From Turneriella sp942492915 (GTDB lineage: Bacteria > Spirochaetota > Leptospiria > Turneriellales > Turneriellaceae), in NCBI GenBank assembly GCA_942492915.1, contig OW818662.1:3410001-3474000 (forward strand): DNA of 64,000 nt, given 5' to 3'. The notes under the pieces are model-generated. The model did not search any database, had not been told where the DNA came from, and saw nothing but the letters and a program-made list of their open reading frames with translations. Positions 1-7,559 of the stretch are shown here, piece after piece (the first letter of the stretch is position 1; each line of letters begins with the position of its first letter). Both the position numbers and the translations under genes were made by a program.

Positions 1-130
1 GGTACTCTGCCAGGTTTGCTGGCAGCGGGGCAGAGGCGAGCTTGCGATACATTTCAACCCATTGTTTGAAGTTTTCGGCGCTGCCGTGCACACCGGCAAA
101 GAATACTGTTTCGAGGATACCCCGATTCAT
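1..130 (-). CDS. Unidentified protein, N-terminal fragment (cut by window edge)
   Basis: Reading the minus strand from the ATG at 130-128 gives 43 uninterrupted codons to the window edge, beginning MNRGILETVFFAGVHGSAE. The segment has no obvious signal peptide. The hydrophobic VFFAG stretch followed by a small-residue turn could be the first strand and loop of an alpha/beta hydrolase, but 43 residues are too few to assign a family. It would be transcribed divergently from the outer-membrane protein gene starting at 258. The overlapping plus-strand readings look like shadows. The product is unknown. Confidence 0.4.
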   Translation of the reverse strand, partial: MNRGILETVFFAGVHGSAENFKQWVEMYRKLASAPLPANLAEY

Positions 131-257
131 CTACCGCCAAGTTACGCACGTCAGCTTGCGGTCAACCAAAAAAGCGGTGAAAGATGTGTCTTGCTGCGCT
201 CGACAAATTTCCCATTATACTTGACAGTCGCCGGTCAGGCAGCGGTACAAGAGACGG

Positions 258-1379
258 ATGTGCCGTGTGGTTCTTGTCGTCTGTTTTTTTACCTTTGGTG
301 CTCTCAGCGCGGCGCCCACTGTGAAGCGCCTGCTCGTGCTAAACCCCGTAAATGAGAGCGCGCAGGCCGAGTATAGTTATATTGGCCCGTCACTGGCAGA
401 GGCCATACGCAGCACGCTCGCCGAAAGCTATTTCTTTATACATCCCCCTGAGGATGCTATACGGGACACGCAGTCGGGCAACCTGATTCAAGATGAAGAC
501 CTCTATACCAAATCAGCCGCGTTACAGATGGGTGAATGGCTACGGCAAGACCTTGTGCTCGCTGGGCGCTACACAGTGGCGAACAACCGGCTGCGCATCA
601 ATCTGAACCTGTACGAGATTGAGACCGGGCGTGTAGTGGTGAACTTCAGGTCAGAAGCCCCGCTATCGGCAAAAATGTTCGATGCGTTCAGCAAGATCGC
701 CGCCGACCTCGGGACAAAAATGTCAGAGGCTCTGCCATCGCAGCAGTCGCTTGCTGCGAGTGGTGGCTCTTATTACGACCCTGAGAAGGGCAAGCGAACG
801 CTGATGCTGTCCGCCGGCATGCGTGCCGCCGGTTTTGCATCCACAGCCGGCAATCTAACCGGTTCAACCACGGTCTCGGGTGCCGAGTTTGCGCATTTCA
901 ACGCAGAGTTCACCTACCAGCGGCACCAGCTTGCAGAGCTTTTCATTCGCCGCAGCAAGTTACCCGTGTTTGCGCAGTTTGGTCTGAACGCGGGTTATGC
1001 GCGGCGCACGTATACGCGCAGCGGCAGCGATGTACCGACACGCCTCATCAGCGGTGAGGCCGTGCCTGCGCTCGGTTATGCTTTTGATTTCGGCGCTCTG
1101 CGGTTAGAACCCTTCGCGGGTTTTGGTCTCGGGTACTCAAATTTTTTGTTCGATTATTCGGGACTCGCGCGCAAACCTGTTGATACAACAGTGGCGCAAA
1201 GTGTTTCTGAGCAGAACCTCGAACAGTTTTATTTTCTGTCGCAGGCAGGTGCTAACGTCAAATGGATGCTGCACCCTCGCTGGGCTGTAATTTTTATACC
1301 TTCGGCGACGGTGTTTCATTTCGCCGGTGGTGCGCAGGCAGAAGTGAATGCCCGATTGGGCGCGGGGTTTTATTTTTGA
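258..1379 (+). CDS. CsgG/TolB-like domain fused to outer-membrane beta-barrel
   Basis: A 373-residue exported protein. Residues 1-19 form a signal peptide ending in a small-residue cleavage region (GALSAAP). Residues about 22-165 resemble the alpha/beta N-domain of CsgG/TolB/LpoB-type proteins: a strand (LLVLNPVNES), then a helix (LAEAIRSTLAES), and later strands describing a second-messenger-like 'YEIETGRVVVNF' sheet. Residues about 185-373 alternate aromatic and polar residues with Gly/Asn turns and end in GAGFYF, a C-terminal aromatic typical of BAM-assembled barrels. Two other proteins in this window (29455 and 39284) share the plan. The gene runs directly into a lipoprotein gene, so the two are probably co-transcribed. 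Function is not known; an envelope structural or sensing role is inference. Confidence 0.6.
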   Translation: MCRVVLVVCFFTFGALSAAPTVKRLLVLNPVNESAQAEYSYIGPSLAEAIRSTLAESYFFIHPPEDAIRDTQSGNLIQDEDLYTKSAALQMGEWLRQDLVLAGRYTVANNRLRINLNLYEIETGRVVVNFRSEAPLSAKMFDAFSKIAADLGTKMSEALPSQQSLAASGGSYYDPEKGKRTLMLSAGMRAAGFASTAGNLTGSTTVSGAEFAHFNAEFTYQRHQLAELFIRRSKLPVFAQFGLNAGYARRTYTRSGSDVPTRLISGEAVPALGYAFDFGALRLEPFAGFGLGYSNFLFDYSGLARKPVDTTVAQSVSEQNLEQFYFLSQAGANVKWMLHPRWAVIFIPSATVFHFAGGAQAEVNARLGAGFYF

Positions 1380-1396
1380 TGCAAAGGTACAATAAA

Positions 1397-2341
1397 ATGC
1401 GAGGATTTATCATTGTACTTTTTTCGGTCACGCTGGAGGGGTGCATCGCGCAAAAACCCATCGATTTAGTTTTCACAGAGTCGGGTAAAGGGGCTGGTAT
1501 TGAATCGGGCCTGGTTGAAAAGACTGCAACAGCCGCCTCGACAGATTTGAGTTCAATTGATACTACGATCAGCTCGGCCGAAATACTTCTGGAGTTTACG
1601 GTGAAGGAGAACGGATCAAAGGATGGTTACCCTTTACAGATTAAAGAACTCAGATTTACGAATATTGGTACTGGCGATGCCGCCGATTTTCGCTTTATTC
1701 TCGAAGGCCCGGGTAGCAACAACACAGTCGGTACATCGGTTGGGCAGACTGTTTACTTCAAAGATTTTGGAGATATTATCGTGCCTGACGGCGAAACATC
1801 CGGGAGAATATACCAGGTGAAGGCGCACGTACGTAGCAACATTCAAGGCAGCACGACAGATAACCAGACTGTTTTGCTCAAAACATCGCCCTTAACAGAT
1901 TTTGATGTTACTGAAACTTCGTCAAACCTTCTGGCTTCAAACAATGCATTTCAGCAAAATGCGGGGGCACCAATGACTGTCGTTGCTACCCATTTGCGGG
2001 GTGGAGGAACCTTTCAGTTTGCGTCGGTGCCTCGCAATTCTGACTTTCCCGGAATCCCGTCCATCTATGCTCAGGATATCAACCAAAGAGTCGATAAAGA
2101 TTTCAATTTTGTCATACAGATTGCGCCCCGGGCAGGCGCACTTTGCGCTTCCGTAGTCACTGGCAACCTGACTTCTTCAGATGGCGGTCTAAATAAGGCA
2201 GCGGTGCAGGGTGTCGTATCTTGGACCGATCTGAAGTATGATACCATTGAAACAATTAAGGTCTATGCAACGGCCCCAACGGCGACGCCAGCAATCCTTC
2301 AAAACGAATGCACAAGCGGCTTTGATGTGACAGGGCCATGA
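1397..2341 (+). CDS. Putative lipoprotein, beta-rich, unknown function
   Basis: A 314-residue protein starting MRGFIIVLFSV with lipobox LEGC at residues 13-16, typical of the relaxed spirochaetal lipobox. The start at 1397 is chosen because AAAGG lies about 9 nt upstream; an in-frame ATG at 1379 overlaps the stop of the previous gene but would spoil the signal peptide. The mature part is rich in Ser, Thr and Gly and contains segments such as EILLEFTVKENGSKDGYPL and DFRFILEGPGS, suggesting Ig-like or other beta-sandwich folding. I do not recognise a family. It ends in an ATGA overlap with the epimerase gene, so translation of the two is coupled. Confidence 0.55.
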   Translation: MRGFIIVLFSVTLEGCIAQKPIDLVFTESGKGAGIESGLVEKTATAASTDLSSIDTTISSAEILLEFTVKENGSKDGYPLQIKELRFTNIGTGDAADFRFILEGPGSNNTVGTSVGQTVYFKDFGDIIVPDGETSGRIYQVKAHVRSNIQGSTTDNQTVLLKTSPLTDFDVTETSSNLLASNNAFQQNAGAPMTVVATHLRGGGTFQFASVPRNSDFPGIPSIYAQDINQRVDKDFNFVIQIAPRAGALCASVVTGNLTSSDGGLNKAAVQGVVSWTDLKYDTIETIKVYATAPTATPAILQNECTSGFDVTGP

Positions 2342-3285
2342 AAATCGTCATGCCCGGGGGAACAGGCCAACTCGGGCAAGTGCTGCGCGCTGACTTTGAA
2401 CGCACGGGTGATGAGGTCGTGGTGCTCACGCGCAAACCCAAAACTGGCGGCGAAATATTCTGGGACGGCAAAACCCCCGGTGACTGGGTGCGCGAGATCG
2501 ATGGCGCCGACGTGGTCATTAACCTCGCGGGCCGCACGGTCAATTGCCGCTACACGAAAGAAAACCTGCAACAGATGATGAAATCGCGCGTCGATTCGAC
2601 GCGCGTTGTCGGTGAAGCGATCAGGCTCGCTAAAAATCCCCCTAAGCTTTGGCTGCAGATGAGCACGGCCACGATTTATGCAAATACTTTGGGCCGTGCG
2701 AACGACGAAGCTACCGGCATGATCGGTGGCAATGAACCCGACGTGCCAGGGTATTGGGCATACAGCGTCGAGATCGCCAAGGCGTGGGAGCGTGAGCAAG
2801 AGCTGGCGGTGACCCCGCAGACGCGCAAGGTGGCGATGCGCACCGCGATGGTGATGGCACCGCGAGGTGCTTCGAGCGAGAAAGGTGTGTTCGAGGTCCT
2901 ATGGAACATGGCGCGCTGGGGCCTCGGCGGATCAATCGGCGGCGGCAAGCAGTTCGTCTCATGGATTCACTACACCGATTTCTGCAGGGCAGTTCGGTTT
3001 GTGCTTGGGCACAGCGCACTCAGTGGGGCGATCAACTTCACATCGCCCAACCCATTGCCCCAGGGGGATTTCATGCGTGCTCTGCGCCGCGCTGCGCATG
3101 CGCCGATCGGCCTGCCGGCCGCAAAATGGATGGCCGAAATCGGCGCATTCTTTTTGCGTACAGACACAGAACTGTTACTGAAGAGCCGGCGCGTGGTGCC
3201 GACCCGGCTTACCCAGGCAGGCTTTACGTTTGAATATCCCGACTGGAGTGCTGCGGCTGCCGATCTTGTGCAAACAGACTCTTGA
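2338..3285 (+). CDS. TIGR01777 family NAD(P)-dependent epimerase (SDR39U1/YfcH-like)
   Basis: A 315-residue extended SDR protein. The Rossmann nucleotide-binding motif GGTGQLG is at residues 7-13, followed by the strand VVVLTRKP that usually supplies the cofactor 2'-phosphate contact. VVINLAGRTVNCRYT near residue 60 is the hallmark 'NLAG' strand of the TIGR01777 group, and WAYSVEIAKAWE supplies a Tyr-x3-(Lys) like region that is degenerate in this family. The C-terminal third (GAINFTSPNPLPQGDFMRAL onward) matches the DUF1731 cap. Length is usual for the family (about 300). Substrate is not known for the family. It overlaps the upstream lipoprotein gene by 4 nt. Confidence 0.8.
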   Translation: MKIVMPGGTGQLGQVLRADFERTGDEVVVLTRKPKTGGEIFWDGKTPGDWVREIDGADVVINLAGRTVNCRYTKENLQQMMKSRVDSTRVVGEAIRLAKNPPKLWLQMSTATIYANTLGRANDEATGMIGGNEPDVPGYWAYSVEIAKAWEREQELAVTPQTRKVAMRTAMVMAPRGASSEKGVFEVLWNMARWGLGGSIGGGKQFVSWIHYTDFCRAVRFVLGHSALSGAINFTSPNPLPQGDFMRALRRAAHAPIGLPAAKWMAEIGAFFLRTDTELLLKSRRVVPTRLTQAGFTFEYPDWSAAAADLVQTDS

Positions 3286-3296
3286 AAAAGAGATTC

Positions 3297-3506
3297 TCAG
3301 GCCTTCTTCAAAAATTCTGTCCGCAGCACAATATCACTGCCGCTTACTCTGCAATCGACCTCTGCAGGGTCGTCGGTCAGACGAATCTTTTTGACGAGAG
3401 TGCCGCGTTTGAGTGTGACCGACATGCCTTTGACCTTTAGGTCTTTGGTCAGCGTCACCGAATCACCATCAGCGAGCAGATTGCCGTTGCTGTCTTTTGT
3501 TTCCAT
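3297..3506 (-). CDS. PhnA/YjdM-type C-terminal domain protein
   Basis: A 69-residue protein beginning METKDSNGNLLADGDSVT. It matches the SH3-like C-terminal domain of the PhnA/YjdM family (KDSNGN, DGDSVTL, KDLKVKG, and a closing EFLKKA). The N-terminal zinc ribbon of full-length YjdM (about 110 aa) is absent. The family was historically linked to alkylphosphonate uptake by map position only, and its role is unknown. An in-frame TTG at 3518 is an alternative start, but the homologous region begins at the ATG. It is convergent with the epimerase gene, 11 nt apart. Confidence 0.7.
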   Translation of the reverse strand: METKDSNGNLLADGDSVTLTKDLKVKGMSVTLKRGTLVKKIRLTDDPAEVDCRVSGSDIVLRTEFLKKA

Positions 3507-3698
3507 CCTGCAAAGCAAATCGGCAGAGAAATCACGGCGTCAAGGCGATGGGAACCAAAAATATACTTTTTACCGCGTTAAGACCGCGACAACCTAAGGC
3601 CGTCGCACGGGGCAAAAGCCGATGTTACTGTCCGCGTCGGTATACGGTGTAGCCGTCGTGCACGAGCCCTGCCGCGATTCATGCGCCGCTCAACTCGT

Positions 3699-5753
3699 TC
3701 AGACTTCGGCCCCCGCCTTTGCGCCGTCAAGGATTGCACCTTGAATGTAGCGGGGGTTGCCGCCAACCGCGTCACCGACAACGATCGGTTGAATCTTCAA
3801 ATTGCCAAAGCGCGTATCGAGATGGTCATTCCGCTCATAAGAAGGCATGACCATCACCGTCTCGGCAGCAACGGTGGTGTTCTTACCGTCGGCGCCGGTG
3901 ATCTCTACACCTGAGCTGGTGATGCGGTTGATCTTAACGCCCGCGTGAATCGGTACATTCTTCGCCGCAAGCCACGGCATCAGGCGCACGAGCCACACGA
4001 GCGGCATGCCGGCACCGAGCTGCGCCGAGGTCTCGATTACTGAAACCTTACGGCCGCGTTTGATGAGAAATTCCGCTGCCTCGAGGCCTGCCAGATCGCC
4101 GCCGATAATCGCGACGCTATCTTTAACAGGCAGGTAAACCTTGCTGAGCGACGACATCAGTTTTGAACCCAGCAGATGCAGAAACGGCTGCGCGGATTTT
4201 TTGAGGTGCTCGGTGGTAATCACATGCGCGCCGTCAATTCCCTCTATTTTGGGTAACACCGGCTTACCTCCGGTTGCGAGAATCAACGCGTCGGGTTCGA
4301 GCAGGTTTACGAGCTCTGCATCGACATCGCGGCCGAGATGCAGTTCGACACCGAGGCGTTTCAGTTCGTGGCGGTACCATGGCACCATGCGCATCAGGTT
4401 GTCGGCGACACCGGCACCTTTGATAAAAGACGCCATCGGCACCAGGCCACCCAGATCGGACGACTTATCGTAGAGCATTACATGGTGGCCGCGTTCTGCG
4501 GCGACGCGTGCCGCTTCCATACCTGCGGGGCCTGCGCCGACGATCATGACCGTCTTCAGTTTTGCTACTGGCACGATCTCGAGCGTCGATTCATTGCCCA
4601 TGAATGGGTTGATGCGGCAGCGCGCCGGCTGTGCCAACAGAATGTCTGACAGACAGACATTGCATCTGAGGCATGGACGAATTTCGTCTTCGCGCCCAGC
4701 GGCGAGTTTAGTCGGCATCTCTGGGTCGGCCATCAGGCGCCGCCCGAAACAGATGAAATCCGCCTTACCTTCTTTAAGAACTTTTTCAGCCGCTTCTGGG
4801 TCGAGATAACCGACGGCCGAGACCGGAATTTTCACGGCCTTTTTGATTGCCTCGGTTTCGGGCACGAGCGCACCGTGCGGAATGCGGTCAGCGAACTCTT
4901 TCACTTCAGGCGGAACTTCGGGGTACGTGACGAGCTCGGGCAGCGCGCAGAGCGCAAACGCCCCATAACCATAAGCGCTCACCTGCAGGTAGTCGGCCTC
5001 ATTCTGTTCAAAAAGCTTCGCGAATTCGACCGCCTCGGCGTTGGTGGTGCCGAGCTCGTGGCCCCATTCTTTGTTGCTCATGCGTATGCCGATGATGAAG
5101 TCGTTGCCGCAAAGTTCGCGCGTGCGTTTCAAGATCTCGCGCGAGAAGCGCGAGCGGGTTTCTATTGACATGGCGCCATATTCGTCTGTGCGCTTATTCT
5201 GTACGCGAGAGAGAAAGGCATTCACCAGCGCATAATGCGCCATGTGTACCTCGACGCCATCGAAGCCCGCTTTTTTGACCCGGTGGGCCGCTTGCGCAAA
5301 TTTTTCTACAAGCGCGAGTATTTCGTCTTTGGTCAGTTCGTGCGCGACCGCAAACACTGGTTCTGCGGGTGGTTCGAGGCGCGTTGGTGCAACCGGTTCA
5401 CCGCCGACGAGCGGGTTGTGCGCGGGGCCCGCGTGTGTGATCTGTACAATCGCGCGCGCGTCATGGCTGTGTATCGCCTGCGCAAGTTTCGTGAGGCCGG
5501 GAATAAACTTATCGTCGTCGAGTCGAATGTGTGGCATCGCGCTGGCGCCCTGTGGGTAATCGCAGATGCTCTCTTCAACGGTCACGAGGCCCACGCCGCC
5601 ACGCGCGATCGTTTCATAGAACGCGATGGCCTTTTCGCCGACTGAGCCGTCGTTCTCGGCATAAACCAGCCATTGTGCCGGTTTGACCATTCGGTTCTTG
5701 AGTTGCATGTGGCGGATAGCGGTCGGTTCAAGCAGATGTTTATATTTTGACAT
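3699..5753 (-). CDS. FAD/FMN/4Fe-4S oxidoreductase, 2,4-dienoyl-CoA reductase-like
   Basis: A 684-residue flavoenzyme with the three-part architecture of E. coli FadH (672 aa). Residues 1-340 form an old-yellow-enzyme TIM barrel that binds FMN (EVHMAHYALVNAFLS with catalytic-loop histidines; ICFGRRLMADPEMP). A CLRCNVC cluster with a further Cys at CRINPF ligates a 4Fe-4S centre. An FAD-binding fold follows (IVGAGPAGMEAARVAAERG), then a NAD(P)H fold (IIGGDLAGLEAAEF). The expected reaction is NAD(P)H-dependent reduction of an alpha,beta-unsaturated acyl-CoA or enone. SD AGGAGC lies 5 nt before the ATG. It is on the same strand as the acyl-CoA synthetase and the ThDP lyase, so a shared role in unsaturated or branched fatty-acid breakdown is inferred. 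NADH:flavin oxidoreductases with other enone substrates cannot be excluded. Confidence 0.8.
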   Translation of the reverse strand: MSKYKHLLEPTAIRHMQLKNRMVKPAQWLVYAENDGSVGEKAIAFYETIARGGVGLVTVEESICDYPQGASAMPHIRLDDDKFIPGLTKLAQAIHSHDARAIVQITHAGPAHNPLVGGEPVAPTRLEPPAEPVFAVAHELTKDEILALVEKFAQAAHRVKKAGFDGVEVHMAHYALVNAFLSRVQNKRTDEYGAMSIETRSRFSREILKRTRELCGNDFIIGIRMSNKEWGHELGTTNAEAVEFAKLFEQNEADYLQVSAYGYGAFALCALPELVTYPEVPPEVKEFADRIPHGALVPETEAIKKAVKIPVSAVGYLDPEAAEKVLKEGKADFICFGRRLMADPEMPTKLAAGREDEIRPCLRCNVCLSDILLAQPARCRINPFMGNESTLEIVPVAKLKTVMIVGAGPAGMEAARVAAERGHHVMLYDKSSDLGGLVPMASFIKGAGVADNLMRMVPWYRHELKRLGVELHLGRDVDAELVNLLEPDALILATGGKPVLPKIEGIDGAHVITTEHLKKSAQPFLHLLGSKLMSSLSKVYLPVKDSVAIIGGDLAGLEAAEFLIKRGRKVSVIETSAQLGAGMPLVWLVRLMPWLAAKNVPIHAGVKINRITSSGVEITGADGKNTTVAAETVMVMPSYERNDHLDTRFGNLKIQPIVVGDAVGGNPRYIQGAILDGAKAGAEV

Positions 5754-5839
5754 GTGGCGCTCCTAGTTATAGAATATTGGATCTAATTATCAATTTATAT
5801 CCGCCAATGTGTTTCGGCAAGCTTTATTCGCGTTTCCTT

Positions 5840-7522
5840 CTACGATTTGTCCAGACCCCGCAGCTCTTTTCTCAAGATTTTGCCAATCGGGCTCTTCGGC
5901 AGCGAGTCGCGGAACACGAACTGTTTCGGAATTTTATATTTGATGAGCTGGCCGGTCAGAAATGCCTTGAGCTCTTCGCCACTCGATTGTTTGCCGGGCT
6001 TGAGAGAAATAAACGCGCGACCGACTTCACCGAGGTGCTCGTCTTTGATGCCCACAACGCAGGCTTCAAGCACCGCGGGGTGCATATAGAGTACTTCTTC
6101 GATCTCTGCCGGGTACACGTTGTAGCCGCCGGTAATGATCAGGTCTTTTTTACGATCTACGATGCTGAAATAGCCATCTTCATCCATTCTGCCGATATCG
6201 CCGGTATACAGCCAGCCCTCTTTGATCGTCGCCGCAGTGGCCTCTGTGTTCTGCCAGTAGCCGGTCATGAGGTCAGGGCTGCGCAAGATGATTTCACCTT
6301 CTTTACCCGGTGGCAAAATCGCGCCGCTGTTCTCGTCGATGATTGCCATCAAGGTGTCGGGCCACGGAATACCGATCGACTTTTCTTTTTTCACACCCAA
6401 ATAAGGATTGGCGCATTTTGCCGTGACAGACTCGGTGAGGCCATATCCTTCGATCAAAGTGCCGCCGGTCTTTTCCCTGAAGGCAATTTTCAGCGCCTCG
6501 GGAACTGGTGCGGCGCCAACAAAACATCCGCGCAGCTTCGCGTGCTTTAGCTTGGCGAAATTTTTGTGATTAAGAATCGCATTGTACATCGTTGGCACGC
6601 CGGCGAAAACGGTGATACCGTCTTTTTCAAAGTGCCTGATCGCCTGCGCTTCATCCCACCGCGGCATGAGCACCATTTTGCCGCCCGAGCTGAGGCTGAG
6701 GTTTAACCCCACGCTGATGCCGAAGCCGTGGAAGAACGGCAGCACGCAGAGCCCGATGTCGTCGGCCGTGATCTGGCCCCATACCTTGGCCTGCGTCATA
6801 TTGACCGCCATCGCATAGTGCGACAGAACTACACCTTTTGAGACGCCGGTAGTGCCACCGGTATAGATAATCACCGCGGTGTCTTCGCCTTTGAGCGGCG
6901 CAGTAGGCTGCTCGGCTGCGTGGTGAAACAGTTTGAGCACTGAAGCGTATGTCACGGTCGCCGCGCGCTGAAAATCGGGCAGCGGTTTGCCGAGCGATTT
7001 TTTCTTCAGGCGAAACAGCATGTTTTTCGGAAACGGCAGGTAATCGCTCACATCGGCCGCCACGGCGGGAATATTCGGCTCGGCCTGAAGCAACGCCGAA
7101 AGCTTGTCGTATAATAGGTCTAAGAAGATAATCATCTTGGCGCCCGAATTCTTGAACTTGTACTCGGCCTCACTGGCGGTATCGAGCGGGCTCGCCGGCA
7201 CGACGATCGCTCCTCGCTTTAAGATCGCATAGTATGCGATAATGAAGTGTGGGCTGTTCGGTAGCATCAGGAGCACGCGGTCGCCCCGGCCAATGCCCTG
7301 TTCTGCTAGGTACGCCGCAAATGCGTTGGCGGATTTTTCGATTTGCGCGTAACTGAGCGACTTACCCAAAAATTTCACCGCCGTGCGGTGTGTATGTTTT
7401 GTGCAGCTGGCCTTAAAAAGTTCGGGCAGACTCTGCTGCGGGTAGTGCAGGCTCTCGGGCACGTGTGCGTCATAATGTTTGAGCCATGGGCGGGGTATCG
7501 ATTGCGGGTCAGGTTTAATCAT
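5840..7522 (-). CDS. Long-chain fatty acid--CoA ligase (AMP-binding)
   Basis: A 560-residue ANL-superfamily adenylating enzyme. The P-loop-like A3 motif YTGGTTGVSKGVVLSH lies near residue 220, the A5 motif GYGLTES near 360, and the A7/A8 region YTGDIGRMDEDGYFSIVDR followed by KDLIITGGYNVYPAEIE near 460. The catalytic lysine motif PKSPIGKILRKEL closes the protein. It activates a carboxylic acid to acyl-AMP and then acyl-CoA; length and motifs fit FadD-type long-chain synthetases. It lies 37 nt downstream of the ILVBL/HACL2-like gene, separated by a perfect 20-bp palindrome, and upstream of the FadH-like gene on the same strand. Chain-length preference cannot be read from sequence. Confidence 0.85.
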   Translation of the reverse strand: MIKPDPQSIPRPWLKHYDAHVPESLHYPQQSLPELFKASCTKHTHRTAVKFLGKSLSYAQIEKSANAFAAYLAEQGIGRGDRVLLMLPNSPHFIIAYYAILKRGAIVVPASPLDTASEAEYKFKNSGAKMIIFLDLLYDKLSALLQAEPNIPAVAADVSDYLPFPKNMLFRLKKKSLGKPLPDFQRAATVTYASVLKLFHHAAEQPTAPLKGEDTAVIIYTGGTTGVSKGVVLSHYAMAVNMTQAKVWGQITADDIGLCVLPFFHGFGISVGLNLSLSSGGKMVLMPRWDEAQAIRHFEKDGITVFAGVPTMYNAILNHKNFAKLKHAKLRGCFVGAAPVPEALKIAFREKTGGTLIEGYGLTESVTAKCANPYLGVKKEKSIGIPWPDTLMAIIDENSGAILPPGKEGEIILRSPDLMTGYWQNTEATAATIKEGWLYTGDIGRMDEDGYFSIVDRKKDLIITGGYNVYPAEIEEVLYMHPAVLEACVVGIKDEHLGEVGRAFISLKPGKQSSGEELKAFLTGQLIKYKIPKQFVFRDSLPKSPIGKILRKELRGLDKS

Positions 7523-7539
7523 ATGTACCTCTTACGTAA

Positions 7540-7559
7540 GGGCGGATCATGATCCGCCC
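7540..7559. repeat. Perfect 20-bp palindrome between lyase and acyl-CoA ligase genes
   Basis: GGGCGGATCATGATCCGCCC is completely self-complementary and fills most of the 37-nt gap between the stop codon of the upstream ThDP-lyase gene and the start of the ligase gene. As RNA it would need an internal loop, so it could act as a weak intercistronic terminator or processing hairpin. As DNA it could be a dimeric repressor site. Confidence 0.5.

Noticed and set aside
1..355. Two overlapping plus-strand frames at the window start
   Set aside because: They overlap the divergent minus-strand coding start and the signal peptide of the first OMP, and show no protein-like pattern.
5766..5793. TTGATA-16-TATAAC promoter for the dienoyl-CoA reductase gene
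   Set aside because: The predicted start point would fall inside the Shine-Dalgarno sequence, so this spacing cannot be right as drawn.
5747..6550. 267-residue plus-strand open frame
   Set aside because: Antisense to the acyl-CoA ligase, which has all family motifs. The plus-strand product shows no known motif; high GC at third positions creates such shadows.
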